From Massilia rubra (lineage in GTDB: Bacteria > Pseudomonadota > Gammaproteobacteria > Burkholderiales > Burkholderiaceae_D), in NCBI RefSeq assembly GCF_011682065.1, contig NZ_VUYU01000001.1, positions 372,001-436,000 of the forward strand: a stretch of DNA of 64,000 bases, given 5' to 3'. Numbering within the stretch: position 1 is the first letter of the stretch; every line of letters starts with the position of its first letter. The translations under genes were made by a program, and so were the position numbers. Under the pieces are notes generated by a model. That model saw only the letters and a list, made by a program, of their open reading frames with translations, searched no databases and had not been told where the DNA came from. Below are positions 1-9,782 of this stretch, in pieces.

Positions 1-918
1 CACGCCGATGCGGTAGTACAGGTCTTCGCGAAAGCGCCCCTCGTTACTCAGTTCCAGCAAGTCGGCCTTGCTGGCCGCGATGATGCGAAAGTTCACGGCG
101 ATCGCCTCGTTCCCGCCCAGGCGCTCAAGCTGGCGCTCTTGCAGCACGCGCAGCAGCTTGACCTGCAGCGCCATCGGCATGCTCTCGATCTCGTCGAGGA
201 ACAGGGTGCCGCCGTTGGCGTATTCCAGCTTGCCGATGCGGCGCTTGTGCGCGCCCGTGAACGCTCCCGCCTCGTGCCCGAACATCTCGCTCTCGAACAC
301 CGACTCGGGCAGGGCGCCGCAATTGATCGCGACAAAATTGCCCTTGCGCGCGCTGGCCGCGTGGATCAGGCGGGCCACGACTTCCTTGCCGGTGCCGGTC
401 TGGCCGTGGATCAAAATGTCGACACCGGCCGGCGCGATATTACGCACCAACACCTTGAGCCGTTCAATGGCGTCGGACCGCCCCACCAGTTGCGGCGTAT
501 CGGGATGCAGCGCCCACGCGGTCTTGAGGCGGCGGTTTTCCAGCACCAGCGAACGGCGCTCCTGGGCGCGCCGGACGGCATCCATCAGGCGTTCGGCGCC
601 GAACGGTTTTTCGATGAAGTCGTAGGCGCCGGCGCGCATCGCGCCGACCGCCATCGCCACGTCGCCATGGCCGGTCACCATGATCATGGGCAGTTCCGCG
701 TCCAGCGCCACCACTTGCGCCAGCAGGTCCAAGCCGGAGCGCCCGGGCAGGCGTACGTCGCTGACGATGACGCCGTCAAAAGCCGCATCCAGCGCGCCTT
801 GCGCTTGTTCGGCGCTGGCGTAGGCATGCACGGTAAAGCCCCCCAGTTCCAGGGTCTGGGTCGTGGCCAGGCGCAGCGGCGCTTCGTCTTCCACCAGGAT
901 AGCCTGCATGGTCTTCAT
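1..918 (-). CDS. DctD-type sigma-54 response regulator, 3' end missing
   Basis: Response regulator that should activate sigma-54 promoters when phosphorylated by the kinase encoded just upstream. The visible 306 codons start with a receiver domain (ILVEDE near the N-terminus, phospho-acceptor in [10 protein letters not shown]). The start of an AAA+ domain follows, with Walker [10 protein letters not shown] and the sigma-54 contact loop GAFTGA, which is coded near bases 249-268. The start ATG at 918 overlaps the kinase stop as ATGA, so the pair is translationally coupled. The frame runs off the left edge, so the rest of the AAA+ domain and the Fis-type HTH are not seen. In the DctB/DctD family this controls C4-dicarboxylate uptake, but no dctA or dctPQM lies in the window, so the target is inferred. 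Confidence 0.9.
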   Translation of the reverse strand, partial: MKTMQAILVEDEAPLRLATTQTLELGGFTVHAYASAEQAQGALDAAFDGVIVSDVRLPGRSGLDLLAQVVALDAELPMIMVTGHGDVAMAVGAMRAGAYDFIEKPFGAERLMDAVRRAQERRSLVLENRRLKTAWALHPDTPQLVGRSDAIERLKVLVRNIAPAGVDILIHGQTGTGKEVVARLIHAASARKGNFVAINCGALPESVFESEMFGHEAGAFTGAHKRRIGKLEYANGGTLFLDEIESMPMALQVKLLRVLQERQLERLGGNEAIAVNFRIIAASKADLLELSNEGRFREDLYYRIGV

Positions 919-2684
919 TCGTTCCTTTTCTCCGGCAGCGGCAGGCGGACTTCGAACACGGCGCCACCGCCAGGGCGATTGCTGCCTTCGAGCTGTCCGT
1001 TCATGGCTTGCACGATCGATGATGATATCGCGAGCCCGAGCCCGAGGCCCTTGCCCGATGGCTTGGTGGTAAAAAACGGTTCGAACAGGTGCGCGGCGAC
1101 GCTGTCGGACATGCCCGGGCCGCTGTCGCTGATGCGCACCACGGCGTAACCGTCAATCGACGCCAGCGTGACCGACACTGCGCGTACCTGGGCCTCGTCG
1201 ACGGCGTCGAGCGCATTGCGCAGCAGGTTGATGAACACCTGTTCGATGCGCACGGCGTCGCCGGTGATCAGCAGCTGCATGGGCGACGACAGCGGCGGCA
1301 GCGCCAGCGCTACCCCGAGGCGCTTGAATTCGCCCTGCAGCAAAAACGCCGAGGCGGCGAGGGACTGGGCGATGTCGACCGTCGCCACAGCGTCGCTGCG
1401 CCGCGCAAAGCCTTTCAACTGACCGATGATGGCGCCCATGCGCGCGCTGGCGTCGCTGATGTGGGTCAGGTTGGCGCTGGCCTGCTCCTGCTGGCCGCGT
1501 TCCAGGAAGGTGCGGGCGTTGTCGGCAAACGCGCGGATCGCGGCCAGCGGCTGGTTCAGTTCATGCGTGACGCCGGCCGCCATCTGGCCCAGCATCGCCA
1601 GCTTGCCCGCCTGGACCAGCTGGTCCTGGGTCGTGCGCAGTACCTGCTCGGTTTGTTTCAGGGTGGCGTAGCGCGCTTCCAGGTCGTCGTTGGCCTGGCG
1701 CAGCAGCGCGGTGCGCTCGGCCAGCCGCAGATCGAGTTCGCCGGCGGCGCGCTGCAACGCGGCGTTGGCGGCCTGGCGCTCTTCCAGCCGGCGGCGGCGC
1801 TGGTACAGGGCCCAGGCCGCGACGATGGCGCTGGCCGTCACCAGCGCGGCGGCCAGCGCCCATAAGGCGGCCACGCGGCGCACCCGGTCCTGCGCCGGGA
1901 ACAGCATCAGTTGCCAGCCCAGGGGGCCGGTCCGGCGCGCCGCATGCGGCGGTAACTGCCCGTCGATGCGCGTGATCGGACGACGCGCGTATTGATCGGT
2001 GCTCGCCAGCTTGCGTTGGGTGATGGCGGAGAGCGCTTGCAGGCTGCGGTACTTCCATTCGGGACGGTTGGACAGGAACACCACGTCGGCGCTGTCGGCC
2101 AGCACGATCGCGTCGTCAAGGCCGGCCCAATTGTGGGCGAATTCGTCGAGGCTGATCTTGACCGCGACCACGCCCAGCACGCGCGCGCCTTGCATCACCG
2201 GCTGGGCGATGAAGTAACCGGGTTCGCTGGTGGTGCTGCCGATGCCGTAGAAGCGGCCGGCGCGCCCGGCCAGCGCTTCGTGAAAATACGGGCGGTAGCC
2301 GAAGTTGCGGCCCACGAAGGTGAGCGGCAGGTCCCAGTTGCTGGCGGCGAGCGTGTTGCCGTCGCGGTCCATCAGGTAGATCGCGCCGACTCTCGACTGG
2401 CGCGCGATCGCCTGCAAGCTGCGGTTGACCTGGTCGATGCGCGCGCGCTCGCCCGGTTGCATCAGCAGCGCGGCCACGTTCTCCTGCAGGCCGACGACGT
2501 AGGGCAGGGTTTCGAACTTGTCGAGCGCCGACTCCAGTTCGGGCGCCATCAGCTGCAGCTGGCGCGCGCCGCGTTCGAGTTCGTCGGCCCCGCCCTGACG
2601 CAGCGCCCCCTGATAGACGGCCGCAATCAGGGCGGCGCTGGCGAGCGGTGCGAGGAGCCAGGCGAGTTGTTTTTTTACGTGCAT
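915..2684 (-). CDS. dctB: DctB-type sensor histidine kinase
   Basis: Membrane sensor kinase of 589 aa, the usual DctB size. A hydrophobic segment at about residues 8-25 and another near 275-295 enclose a periplasmic double-Cache sensor. The sensor carries the family landmarks ASNWDLPLTFVGRNF and PYFHEALAG. A coiled coil follows, then the H-box GVTHELNQPLAAIR (His near residue 373), the N-box NLLRNALDAV, and the G-boxes DSGPGM and GKGLGLGLAIS. It is expected to sense C4-dicarboxylates and phosphorylate the overlapping response regulator. Ligand specificity is inferred from family only. Confidence 0.88.
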   Translation of the reverse strand: MHVKKQLAWLLAPLASAALIAAVYQGALRQGGADELERGARQLQLMAPELESALDKFETLPYVVGLQENVAALLMQPGERARIDQVNRSLQAIARQSRVGAIYLMDRDGNTLAASNWDLPLTFVGRNFGYRPYFHEALAGRAGRFYGIGSTTSEPGYFIAQPVMQGARVLGVVAVKISLDEFAHNWAGLDDAIVLADSADVVFLSNRPEWKYRSLQALSAITQRKLASTDQYARRPITRIDGQLPPHAARRTGPLGWQLMLFPAQDRVRRVAALWALAAALVTASAIVAAWALYQRRRRLEERQAANAALQRAAGELDLRLAERTALLRQANDDLEARYATLKQTEQVLRTTQDQLVQAGKLAMLGQMAAGVTHELNQPLAAIRAFADNARTFLERGQQEQASANLTHISDASARMGAIIGQLKGFARRSDAVATVDIAQSLAASAFLLQGEFKRLGVALALPPLSSPMQLLITGDAVRIEQVFINLLRNALDAVDEAQVRAVSVTLASIDGYAVVRISDSGPGMSDSVAAHLFEPFFTTKPSGKGLGLGLAISSSIVQAMNGQLEGSNRPGGGAVFEVRLPLPEKRNE

Positions 2685-2732
2685 GAGCGGTCCACGGTGA
2701 GTGGCGTCGATTCTACTGCACGTACACCCTTG

Positions 2733-2903
2733 GAGCCTATCTCGGTAGGCCGGAGTCGCAGTTGGCGCGCCTGGCAGACGGGGGCAGCGTTGTTCGTCGT
2801 TGCATGGCTAGCCATGCGGCCTCCTCGCGCCTTGCCCGCGCCTGCCATGCATCGCCTACGCGCATGTCGCCCCCTGCTTCCCCCGGCGTACCGACATAGG
2901 CTC
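2733..2903. repeat. MITE-like palindromic element, copy 1 (171 bp)
   Basis: Non-coding element with terminal inverted repeats starting GAGCCTATCTCGGTAG and, on the other strand, GAGCCTATGTCGGTAC (2 mismatches over about 21 bp). The interior holds the perfect palindrome GCATGGCTAGCCATGC at 2802-2817. It is about 93% alike by eye to copy 2 at 52386-52556, in the same orientation, and related to the inverted copy 3 at 58150-58305. Its right end touches the stop codon of the ABC ATPase gene (2904-2906). Flanking triplets are TTG and TCA, so no clean target duplication is seen here. Confidence 0.85.
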
Positions 2904-3701
<798 letters not shown>

Positions 3702-3702
3702 G

Positions 3703-4524
3703 TCAGGTCTCCAGGCCGCGGTGCCAGCGCAGCAGATGGTTGTTCAGTTTATTCATGGCGATGTCGATGCCCAGGCCCAGCATGCCGATGCTGATCATGC
3801 CGGCGACGATTTTGTCGGACCAGAAGTATTCGCGCGCTTCCAGGATGCGGAAACCGAGCCCGTTGTTCACGGCGATCATCTCGGAGACGATGACGACGAT
3901 GAAGGCGGTGCCGATCCCGATCCGCACGCCGGACAGGATGTACGGCACGGCGGCCGGCAGCATCACGCGCAGGAACATGGTGCTTTGGCTTGCGCCCAGG
4001 TTGCGGGCGGCGCGGATGTAGATGCTGTCGACCTGGCGCACGCCGGCGATGGTGTTCATCAGCACCGGGAAGAACGCGCCGATGGCGATCAGGAACACGG
4101 CCGGCGCATTGCCAAGGCCGAACCACAGGATCGCCAGCGGAATGTAGGCGATCGGCGGAATCGGGCGCAGCACCTGCATCAGGGGATTGAGCCAGTTGTA
4201 CATGGTGCGGCTCGATCCCATGGCCAGGCCAAGCGGCAGCGCCAGGCCGGCGCCGATGACAAAACCGACCACCACGCGGTACATGCTGCCGGCGGTGTCG
4301 ATCAGCAGTTCGCCGGAGAACATCCAGGCCAGGCGCGAACCGGCGGCCGGGTCGAACGCGGTCAGCGGCAGGGCGTATTCGATCCACTTCTTGAGCACAG
4401 CCCAAGGCGAAGGCAGTACCTGCGGATTGATCAAGCCGAGCATCGCGCCAGCCTGCCACAAGGCGACAATGACGACCGGAACGACGAATCCAACGGCGCT
4501 TTCGCGCCACTTAGTGTGAGTCAT
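3703..4524 (-). CDS. NitT/TauT-family ABC transporter permease
   Basis: Inner-membrane permease (273 aa) with about six hydrophobic segments. It carries the EAA-type loop in the stretch IYIRAARNLGASQSTMFLRV, which contacts the ATPase. It belongs to the SsuC/TauC/NrtB family. It lies between the binding protein (12 bp away) and the ATPase (1 bp away), so the three genes are almost certainly one operon. The substrate cannot be read from the permease. Confidence 0.92.
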   Translation of the reverse strand: MTHTKWRESAVGFVVPVVIVALWQAGAMLGLINPQVLPSPWAVLKKWIEYALPLTAFDPAAGSRLAWMFSGELLIDTAGSMYRVVVGFVIGAGLALPLGLAMGSSRTMYNWLNPLMQVLRPIPPIAYIPLAILWFGLGNAPAVFLIAIGAFFPVLMNTIAGVRQVDSIYIRAARNLGASQSTMFLRVMLPAAVPYILSGVRIGIGTAFIVVIVSEMIAVNNGLGFRILEAREYFWSDKIVAGMISIGMLGLGIDIAMNKLNNHLLRWHRGLET

Positions 4525-4536
4525 GGGAACCCCGGC

Positions 4537-5505
4537 TTATTGGACGGAGAGCGACTTCTTGGCCTGCTCCAGCAGGTCGGTCTTGACCCAGTCCTTGGCC
4601 ACCGGCGGCACGCGCATCTTGCCGGTGCCGGTCTTGGCCATCACGTCGGTGGTGGTCTGGATATGCTCGATGCTGATGTCGTAGGTGTAGGGCGAGTTGG
4701 CGATCGCATCCTCGAAATCGTCCTTGGTGATCTGGTTCTTGAACATCGTCTCGCGCACGTATTTTTCGCCGGCGGCCTTGTTATCGATGAACAGCTTGGT
4801 GGCCTGGACGAAGCAGTTCATGAATTTGGCGGCGGTTGCGCGGTTCTCCTTGTAGAATTTTTCGCTCATGACGAGCGTGCGTACTGGCTCGCCGATCGGG
4901 GTGTCGTAGGGCTTCATCACTTCCATGCCGAAGCCCTTGTTGATCGCCTGCGACGATTGCGGCTCGCTTTGCATGATCGCGTCCAGGTTCTTGCCGAGCA
5001 GCGCCTGGTTCAGGTCCGCAAAGGCGAGGTAGATGACATGCACGTCCTTGCCGGCGGAGTCGGACCAGGACAGGCCATGCTTGGCCAGTTGCGCGTACAG
5101 CAGTACTTCATGGATGCCGCCGCGTGTCACGCCGACCTTCTTGCCCTTGAGGTCCTTGACCGACTTGATGCCGCCGTCGGGGCGCGCGACCAGGCGCGCG
5201 CCACCTTTAGCGAAACCGGCCACGATGTAGATCGGCGCTCCGTTGGCGCGGCCCGAGATGGCCGCTTCCGAGGCGGTGGCGCCCACATCGAGGTCGCCCG
5301 ACAGGATCGCCTGCATCACGTCCGGGCCTTTGGCGAACATGTTTTCTTCGACCTTGATGCCGCACTTGGGCGCGATCTCCTTGATGTACGAGACGGCGCC
5401 GTAGTGGGCGAATTTGAGGTTGCCGAGCCTGACGACATTATCGGCCGCCTGGGCGGACGCGGACAGGGCGGCAGCCGCCAGGACGAGGTGATGGATGGTT
5501 TTCAT
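4537..5505 (-). CDS. NitT/TauT-family ABC substrate-binding protein
   Basis: Periplasmic binding protein (322 aa) with a signal peptide MKTIHHLVLAAAALSASAQA. The start at 5505 is chosen because the signal peptide begins there and GGAG sits at the right distance upstream; an in-frame extension to 5583 lacks these. The mature part follows the NMT1/THI5-like fold: SGDLDVGATASEAAISG and LKGKKVGVTRGG are typical ligand-pocket stretches. It is the first gene of the importer operon. Sulfonate, nitrate, aromatic acid or thiamine-precursor ligands are all possible for the family. Confidence 0.88.
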   Translation of the reverse strand: MKTIHHLVLAAAALSASAQAADNVVRLGNLKFAHYGAVSYIKEIAPKCGIKVEENMFAKGPDVMQAILSGDLDVGATASEAAISGRANGAPIYIVAGFAKGGARLVARPDGGIKSVKDLKGKKVGVTRGGIHEVLLYAQLAKHGLSWSDSAGKDVHVIYLAFADLNQALLGKNLDAIMQSEPQSSQAINKGFGMEVMKPYDTPIGEPVRTLVMSEKFYKENRATAAKFMNCFVQATKLFIDNKAAGEKYVRETMFKNQITKDDFEDAIANSPYTYDISIEHIQTTTDVMAKTGTGKMRVPPVAKDWVKTDLLEQAKKSLSVQ

Positions 5506-5669
5506 GCTTGAGTCTCCGTTATGGTTTATGTGCATCAACGCTTGTTGCATTTTTCGTGCCACGCTTGCGCACGGTGCGCACACGGGCGCGCAGGCGCGGG
5601 GCGGCGTGAAAACTGGCGGAAATCCGCAATGGAAGCGCTGCGGCGTGCGGAAAACCGCGCGAGGGAGAA

Positions 5670-5691
5670 GGGCGCCACGGCTGCGGCGCCC
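5670..5691 (-). terminator. possible terminator after the Cache-protein gene
   Basis: GC-rich hairpin with arms GGGCGCC and GGCGCCC around an 8-nt loop, just past the stop of the leftward gene at 5701. On the minus strand it is followed by TTCTCCC rather than a clean U-tract, so the assignment is weak. Confidence 0.35.
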
Positions 5692-5700
5692 GCACGGCGC

Positions 5701-6165
5701 TTACTTGTAGATGCCGCAGTTGATGATCAGGTCTTCGTATTTTTCGAAGTACATCGACTTCGGTTCGATCTGCTTGGTGACCGGGTTGACGAACTTGTAA
5801 TCCTGCCACCCTTTGCCCTTGGTCTTGACCAGGTCGAGGCGCTCGCGCATGAACGGTTTGCCGTCGGCGTCCTTCAGGTCGATCAGGTCCTTGCCCTGCA
5901 TCTTGGCGTTGGCGCCATGGGCCAGGTTCTTCATGGACATGTCGTTGATGGTCACGTACAGGTCGCGGTCGCGAAAGCGGGTGCTTTGCATGTCGTTGAT
6001 CTCGGCGATGGTCTTCTCGCGCCCGTTCGCTTTCATGTAGGCGATTACTTTCTGCACCAGTGCCTTGGCTTCCTCGGCGCTGCCATGGTCGCTGGCGGCG
6101 GCGAAAGCGCTGGTGCAAAACACGGCGGCGCAGCAGATTAACGCTATCTGGAACAATTTACGCAT
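5701..6165 (-). CDS. secreted single-Cache domain protein
   Basis: Exported protein of 154 aa. It has a signal peptide MRKLFQIALICCAAVFCTSA and a mature domain resembling the single Cache_2 family (KALVQKVIAYMKANGREKTI; DLYVTINDMSMKNLAHG; KGWQDYKFVNPVTKQI). The Met at 6165 is preferred over 6198 because it begins the signal peptide. Stand-alone secreted Cache proteins bind small ligands near membrane sensors, but no partner kinase is adjacent. It lies between an ABC importer and a peptide transporter in the same orientation, 195 bp from the binding-protein start. Confidence 0.8.
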   Translation of the reverse strand: MRKLFQIALICCAAVFCTSAFAAASDHGSAEEAKALVQKVIAYMKANGREKTIAEINDMQSTRFRDRDLYVTINDMSMKNLAHGANAKMQGKDLIDLKDADGKPFMRERLDLVKTKGKGWQDYKFVNPVTKQIEPKSMYFEKYEDLIINCGIYK

Positions 6166-6232
6166 GACGATCCCCTTTTTCGTTGTGGGGGCGGGCAAGC
6201 TGGCAGCCTGCCCGCCTTTGCTACGGCCTGTT

Positions 6233-7831
6233 TTACGCCTTGGCCGGTGCGGCGTCGGAACGGTAGTTATCCATCATCTTGTAGCGCGTGGCGTACCAGC
6301 CGAAGACCGCGGCGGCCACGAACGCGAAGCCGGCGAAGAAGTACATCTGGAAGGCGATAACGCTAAAGCCGCTGGCGCCGATATTCGAGAGCACCGCATC
6401 GTTCTTGATGCTGGCGTTGACGATCAGGACCCACAGGCTGCCCACGGTGATGGAGAGGAACCAGAAGGCCATGATCACGCCCTTCATCGACGGTGGCGAC
6501 TGGCTGTAGGCAAATTCGAGCCCGGTGGCCGCGACCAGCACTTCGCCAAAGGTCAGCAGCGCGTACGGCAGGACCTGCCACAGCATCGAGGTCGGAGTGC
6601 CGCCGTCCATCTGCACTTGCAGGGTGCCGATCACGATCCACGACAGCGCCGAGAACACGATCCCGGTCGTCATGCGGCGCAGCGGCGTCGGCTCCACGCC
6701 CATCTTGCGCAGGGCCGGGTACAGCACCAGGTTGTTAAACGGGATCAGGATCATCACCAGCAGCGGGTTGAGGGCCTGCATCTGCGCCGCCACGAAGGAA
6801 AATTCGCTGCCGAAGATATTGATGGTCGGCGGGATCATCGAATTGGCCTGCACGATCCAGGTCGACGCCTTCTGGTCGAACAGCGAGTGGAATGGCGTCA
6901 CCAGCGCGAACACGATCAGGATGCGCAGTACGGCGCGCACCCCGTCCACCGCCACATCCGGATGCAGGCCGCGCGCGCGTTCGAGCTGCATCGAGGTGCC
7001 GATGCCCCCAAAAGCGAGCAGCAGGACCAGCGCGGTGCAGGCGGCGATAACAAACCCCCATTGCGGCGCCATGGCCAGCGAGGCGACCGCGCCGGCCACG
7101 CCGAACAGGGCGACCGCGAGGCCGGTGCGGGCCTGGCCCGGTTTGTGCGCCAGCAGGGCGGTGCGCGCCACGCGGGTAAACGAGTCCGGGTCCGGCGGGG
7201 CGGGCGGAACATGGATGTACTTTTTGCGCCCGAGCCAGAACACGATGGTGGCCACGAACATCAACGCGCCCGGAATGCCGAAAGCGACCGCCGCTCCGTG
7301 CCTGGACAGGAAGTAGGGCATCAGCAGCGAGGCGAAGAAGGAGCCGAAGTTGATCATCCAGTAGAACACGTCGTAGACGACTTTCGCCTTGTTCTTGTTG
7401 GTCTGGTCGAACTGGTCGCCCACGAACGAGGAGATCAATGGCTTGATGCCGCCCGAACCGAACGCGATCAGGAACAGGCCGAAGTAAAAGCCCTTGAGGC
7501 TATCTTCGAAGAACGCCAGGCAGGCGTGCCCCGCGCAGTACACAAGACTGAGCCAGAAGATGGTGTCGTATTTACCGAAGAAGCGGTCGGCCAGCCAGCC
7601 GCCCAGTAAAGGGAAAAAGTAGACACCGATGACGAAGGTGTGGAACACGTGCTTGGCTTCGCCGGCGCGCTCGGCGAGCGGCATGAACAGCAGCAGGGTG
7701 CTGATCAAAAAAGGGGTGAGGATGTTGCGCATCCCGTAAAAACTGAATCGCTCGCATCCTTCGGTGCCCACGATGTACGGAATCTGCCGGGGCATCGGCC
7801 CGTTTCCGCTTTCTTTATCCAACTGCGACAT
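6233..7831 (-). CDS. POT/PTR-family peptide:proton symporter
   Basis: Inner-membrane di-/tripeptide transporter of 532 aa with 12-14 predicted hydrophobic segments. The proton-coupling signature of the family is seen in the first helix as EGCERFSFYG (ExxERFxxYG). The second PTR2 signature region reads GSGGIKPLISSFVGDQF. It resembles DtpA/DtpB-type carriers, with the slightly longer loops common in proteobacterial homologues. A weak GC-rich inverted repeat (about 6188-6220) follows the gene. Confidence 0.92.
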   Translation of the reverse strand: MSQLDKESGNGPMPRQIPYIVGTEGCERFSFYGMRNILTPFLISTLLLFMPLAERAGEAKHVFHTFVIGVYFFPLLGGWLADRFFGKYDTIFWLSLVYCAGHACLAFFEDSLKGFYFGLFLIAFGSGGIKPLISSFVGDQFDQTNKNKAKVVYDVFYWMINFGSFFASLLMPYFLSRHGAAVAFGIPGALMFVATIVFWLGRKKYIHVPPAPPDPDSFTRVARTALLAHKPGQARTGLAVALFGVAGAVASLAMAPQWGFVIAACTALVLLLAFGGIGTSMQLERARGLHPDVAVDGVRAVLRILIVFALVTPFHSLFDQKASTWIVQANSMIPPTINIFGSEFSFVAAQMQALNPLLVMILIPFNNLVLYPALRKMGVEPTPLRRMTTGIVFSALSWIVIGTLQVQMDGGTPTSMLWQVLPYALLTFGEVLVAATGLEFAYSQSPPSMKGVIMAFWFLSITVGSLWVLIVNASIKNDAVLSNIGASGFSVIAFQMYFFAGFAFVAAAVFGWYATRYKMMDNYRSDAAPAKA

Positions 7832-8083
7832 GGGTACTCCTGCTATTTAAACAGATGGGATGCTAAGCCCACGGCCGGGGGCTGGCAATAGGTATATTCA
7901 GGATCGACGCCGCCAGGGGCGCCGGCACGCTGCGCGGGTGCGCGCGGCCGTATGTACAGCCAGGTATGTCTGCGATTTCGTATGTAGTTTGACTACCGTT
8001 ACGGTTCTTTGGATATCCCTGGTGGGTATGTAAGTGATTGAAAAATAGACGATTTTCAGCTGTTTACAGCGCCGTCCGCCAAA
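7832..8083. other. intergenic region between divergent genes
   Basis: Non-coding stretch between the leftward peptide transporter and the rightward alpha-glucosidase. It becomes AT-rich from about 7970 onward and should hold the leftward promoter. I see no clear operator or RNA in it. Confidence 0.5.
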
Positions 8084-8112
8084 TTGTAAAATCGATTAAA
8101 GTGATGTATATT
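8084..8112 (+). promoter_or_regulatory. sigma-70-type promoter for alpha-glucosidase gene
   Basis: TTGTAA (8084-8089), 17-bp spacer, TATATT (8107-8112), ending 29 bp before the ATG at 8142. The region is AT-rich against a GC-rich background. The half-palindromic GTATATTATGTAC surrounding the -10 could be an operator, perhaps for the RpiR-type regulator encoded downstream; that link is inference. Confidence 0.5.
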
Positions 8113-8141
8113 ATGTACAAAATCTAACCTGGGCGCCCATC

Positions 8142-9782
8142 ATGAACAACGATATTTCGCTGCACTCCGAACAAAATACGCCATGGTGGCGCGAGGCCAT
8201 CATTTATCAGGTTTATCCCCGCAGTTTCCGTGATACGAACGGCGACGGAATTGGCGACCTGCCCGGCATTACCGAAAAACTCGACTATATCGCGCAGCTC
8301 GGGGCCGACATTGTCTGGATCTCGCCTTTCTTCACGTCGCCGATGAAGGACTTCGGCTACGACGTGGCCGATTACTGCGACGTCGACCCCATGTTCGGCA
8401 CCCTGGACGACTTCGACGCGCTGGTCGCCAAAGCGCACGGCCTGGGATTGAAGATCATGATCGACCAGGTGCTCTCGCACACGGCCGACATCCATCCGTG
8501 GTTCGCCCTGAGCCGCACGAGCCGCGACAATCCCAAGGCCGACTGGTACGTGTGGGCCGACCCGCTGGCCGACGGCAATCCGCCGAATAACTGGCTGTCG
8601 GTGTTCGGCGGCTCGTCGTGGCAGTGGGACAGCCGGCGCAAACAGTACTACCTGCATAACTTCCTGGTCAGCCAGCCGGACATGAACTTCCACCATCCGC
8701 AGGTGCAGCAGGCGCACCTGGACAACCTGCGTTTCTGGCTGGCGCGCGGCGTCGACGGCGTGCGCATGGACGCCTGCAATTTCCACTTCCACGATCCTGA
8801 ACTGCGCAGTAATCCGGCCGCCACCAACCGCGACACCTCCACCGTCACCGACGTGAACCCGTACGGCATGCAGGCGCACGTGTACGACAAGACGCGGCCC
8901 GAGAACATCGCCTTCCTGCAGAAGATCCGCGTGCTGCTCGACGAATTCGGCGCGGTCGCCATCGGCGAAGTGGGCGCGGACGACGCGCTCGGCGTCATGG
9001 CCGACTACACCGCCGACGGCGACAAGCTGCACATGGCGTACAGCTTCAACCTGCTCACGCCCGAGTTTTCGGCGGGCCACGTGCGCCGCCAGGTCGAAGA
9101 GTTCGAAGCGCGCGTCAAGGGTGGCTGGGCTTCCTGGTCGGTCGGTAACCACGACAGCATCCGCGTCATGACGCGCTGGGGCGGCGCCGCGCCGACCCAT
9201 GCCCTGGCCAAGCTGGTGCTGGCGATGCAGCTCTCGCTCAAGGGCACGCCGTGCCTGTACCAGGGCGATGAACTGGCGCTGACCGAAGCGAACGTGCCGT
9301 TCGAACTGCTGCAGGACCCGTACGGCATCACCTTCTGGCCCGAGTTCAAGGGCCGCGACGGCTGCCGCACGCCGATTCCCTGGACCGCCGAACTGCCCAA
9401 CGCCGGCTTTACCACCGGTACCCCATGGCTGCCGGTGGCCGAAGAACACATCGCCTCGGCCGTCAGCGCGCAAGAAACCGACACCGACTCGCCGCTCAAT
9501 TTTGCGCGCCGCATCGTCGCCTGGCGCCGCCAGCAACCGCAGCTCACGCGCGGCGACATCGTCTTTTTCGATGCGCCCGAACCGCTGCTGGCGCTGCGCC
9601 GCGACCTGGCCGGCCACCCCAGCGTGCTGGCCGTGTTCAATCTCGGCCCCGAGCCGGTCACCTACCAATTCGCCGACGCGGTTGAAGCGGTATCGATGAT
9701 CGGCCATGGCTTGCATGGCAATGCCGAAGAAGGCAGCGTGACCCTGCCTGCCTACGGCGCCTGGTTCGGCACCAAGAACTGA
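8142..9782 (+). CDS. GH13 alpha-glucosidase
   Basis: Cytoplasmic alpha-glucosidase / oligo-1,6-glucosidase of GH13 (546 aa, no signal peptide). It would release glucose from malto- or isomalto-oligosaccharides, trehalose or sucrose-like substrates. Seen: the N-terminal IYQVYPRSFRDTNGDGIGDL, nucleophile Asp in GVDGVRMDA (about residue 208), acid/base Glu in AIGEVGAD (about 272), and the transition-state pair in SVGNHD (about 336). The TGA stop overlaps the ATG of the downstream glucokinase fusion (TGATG), so the sugar is released and phosphorylated by coupled products. Confidence 0.93.
   Translation: MNNDISLHSEQNTPWWREAIIYQVYPRSFRDTNGDGIGDLPGITEKLDYIAQLGADIVWISPFFTSPMKDFGYDVADYCDVDPMFGTLDDFDALVAKAHGLGLKIMIDQVLSHTADIHPWFALSRTSRDNPKADWYVWADPLADGNPPNNWLSVFGGSSWQWDSRRKQYYLHNFLVSQPDMNFHHPQVQQAHLDNLRFWLARGVDGVRMDACNFHFHDPELRSNPAATNRDTSTVTDVNPYGMQAHVYDKTRPENIAFLQKIRVLLDEFGAVAIGEVGADDALGVMADYTADGDKLHMAYSFNLLTPEFSAGHVRRQVEEFEARVKGGWASWSVGNHDSIRVMTRWGGAAPTHALAKLVLAMQLSLKGTPCLYQGDELALTEANVPFELLQDPYGITFWPEFKGRDGCRTPIPWTAELPNAGFTTGTPWLPVAEEHIASAVSAQETDTDSPLNFARRIVAWRRQQPQLTRGDIVFFDAPEPLLALRRDLAGHPSVLAVFNLGPEPVTYQFADAVEAVSMIGHGLHGNAEEGSVTLPAYGAWFGTKN

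Noticed and set aside
2685-2903. Coding potential across the MITE-like element
   Set aside because: Open frames there exist only because the element is GC-rich; the three copies do not keep a common frame.
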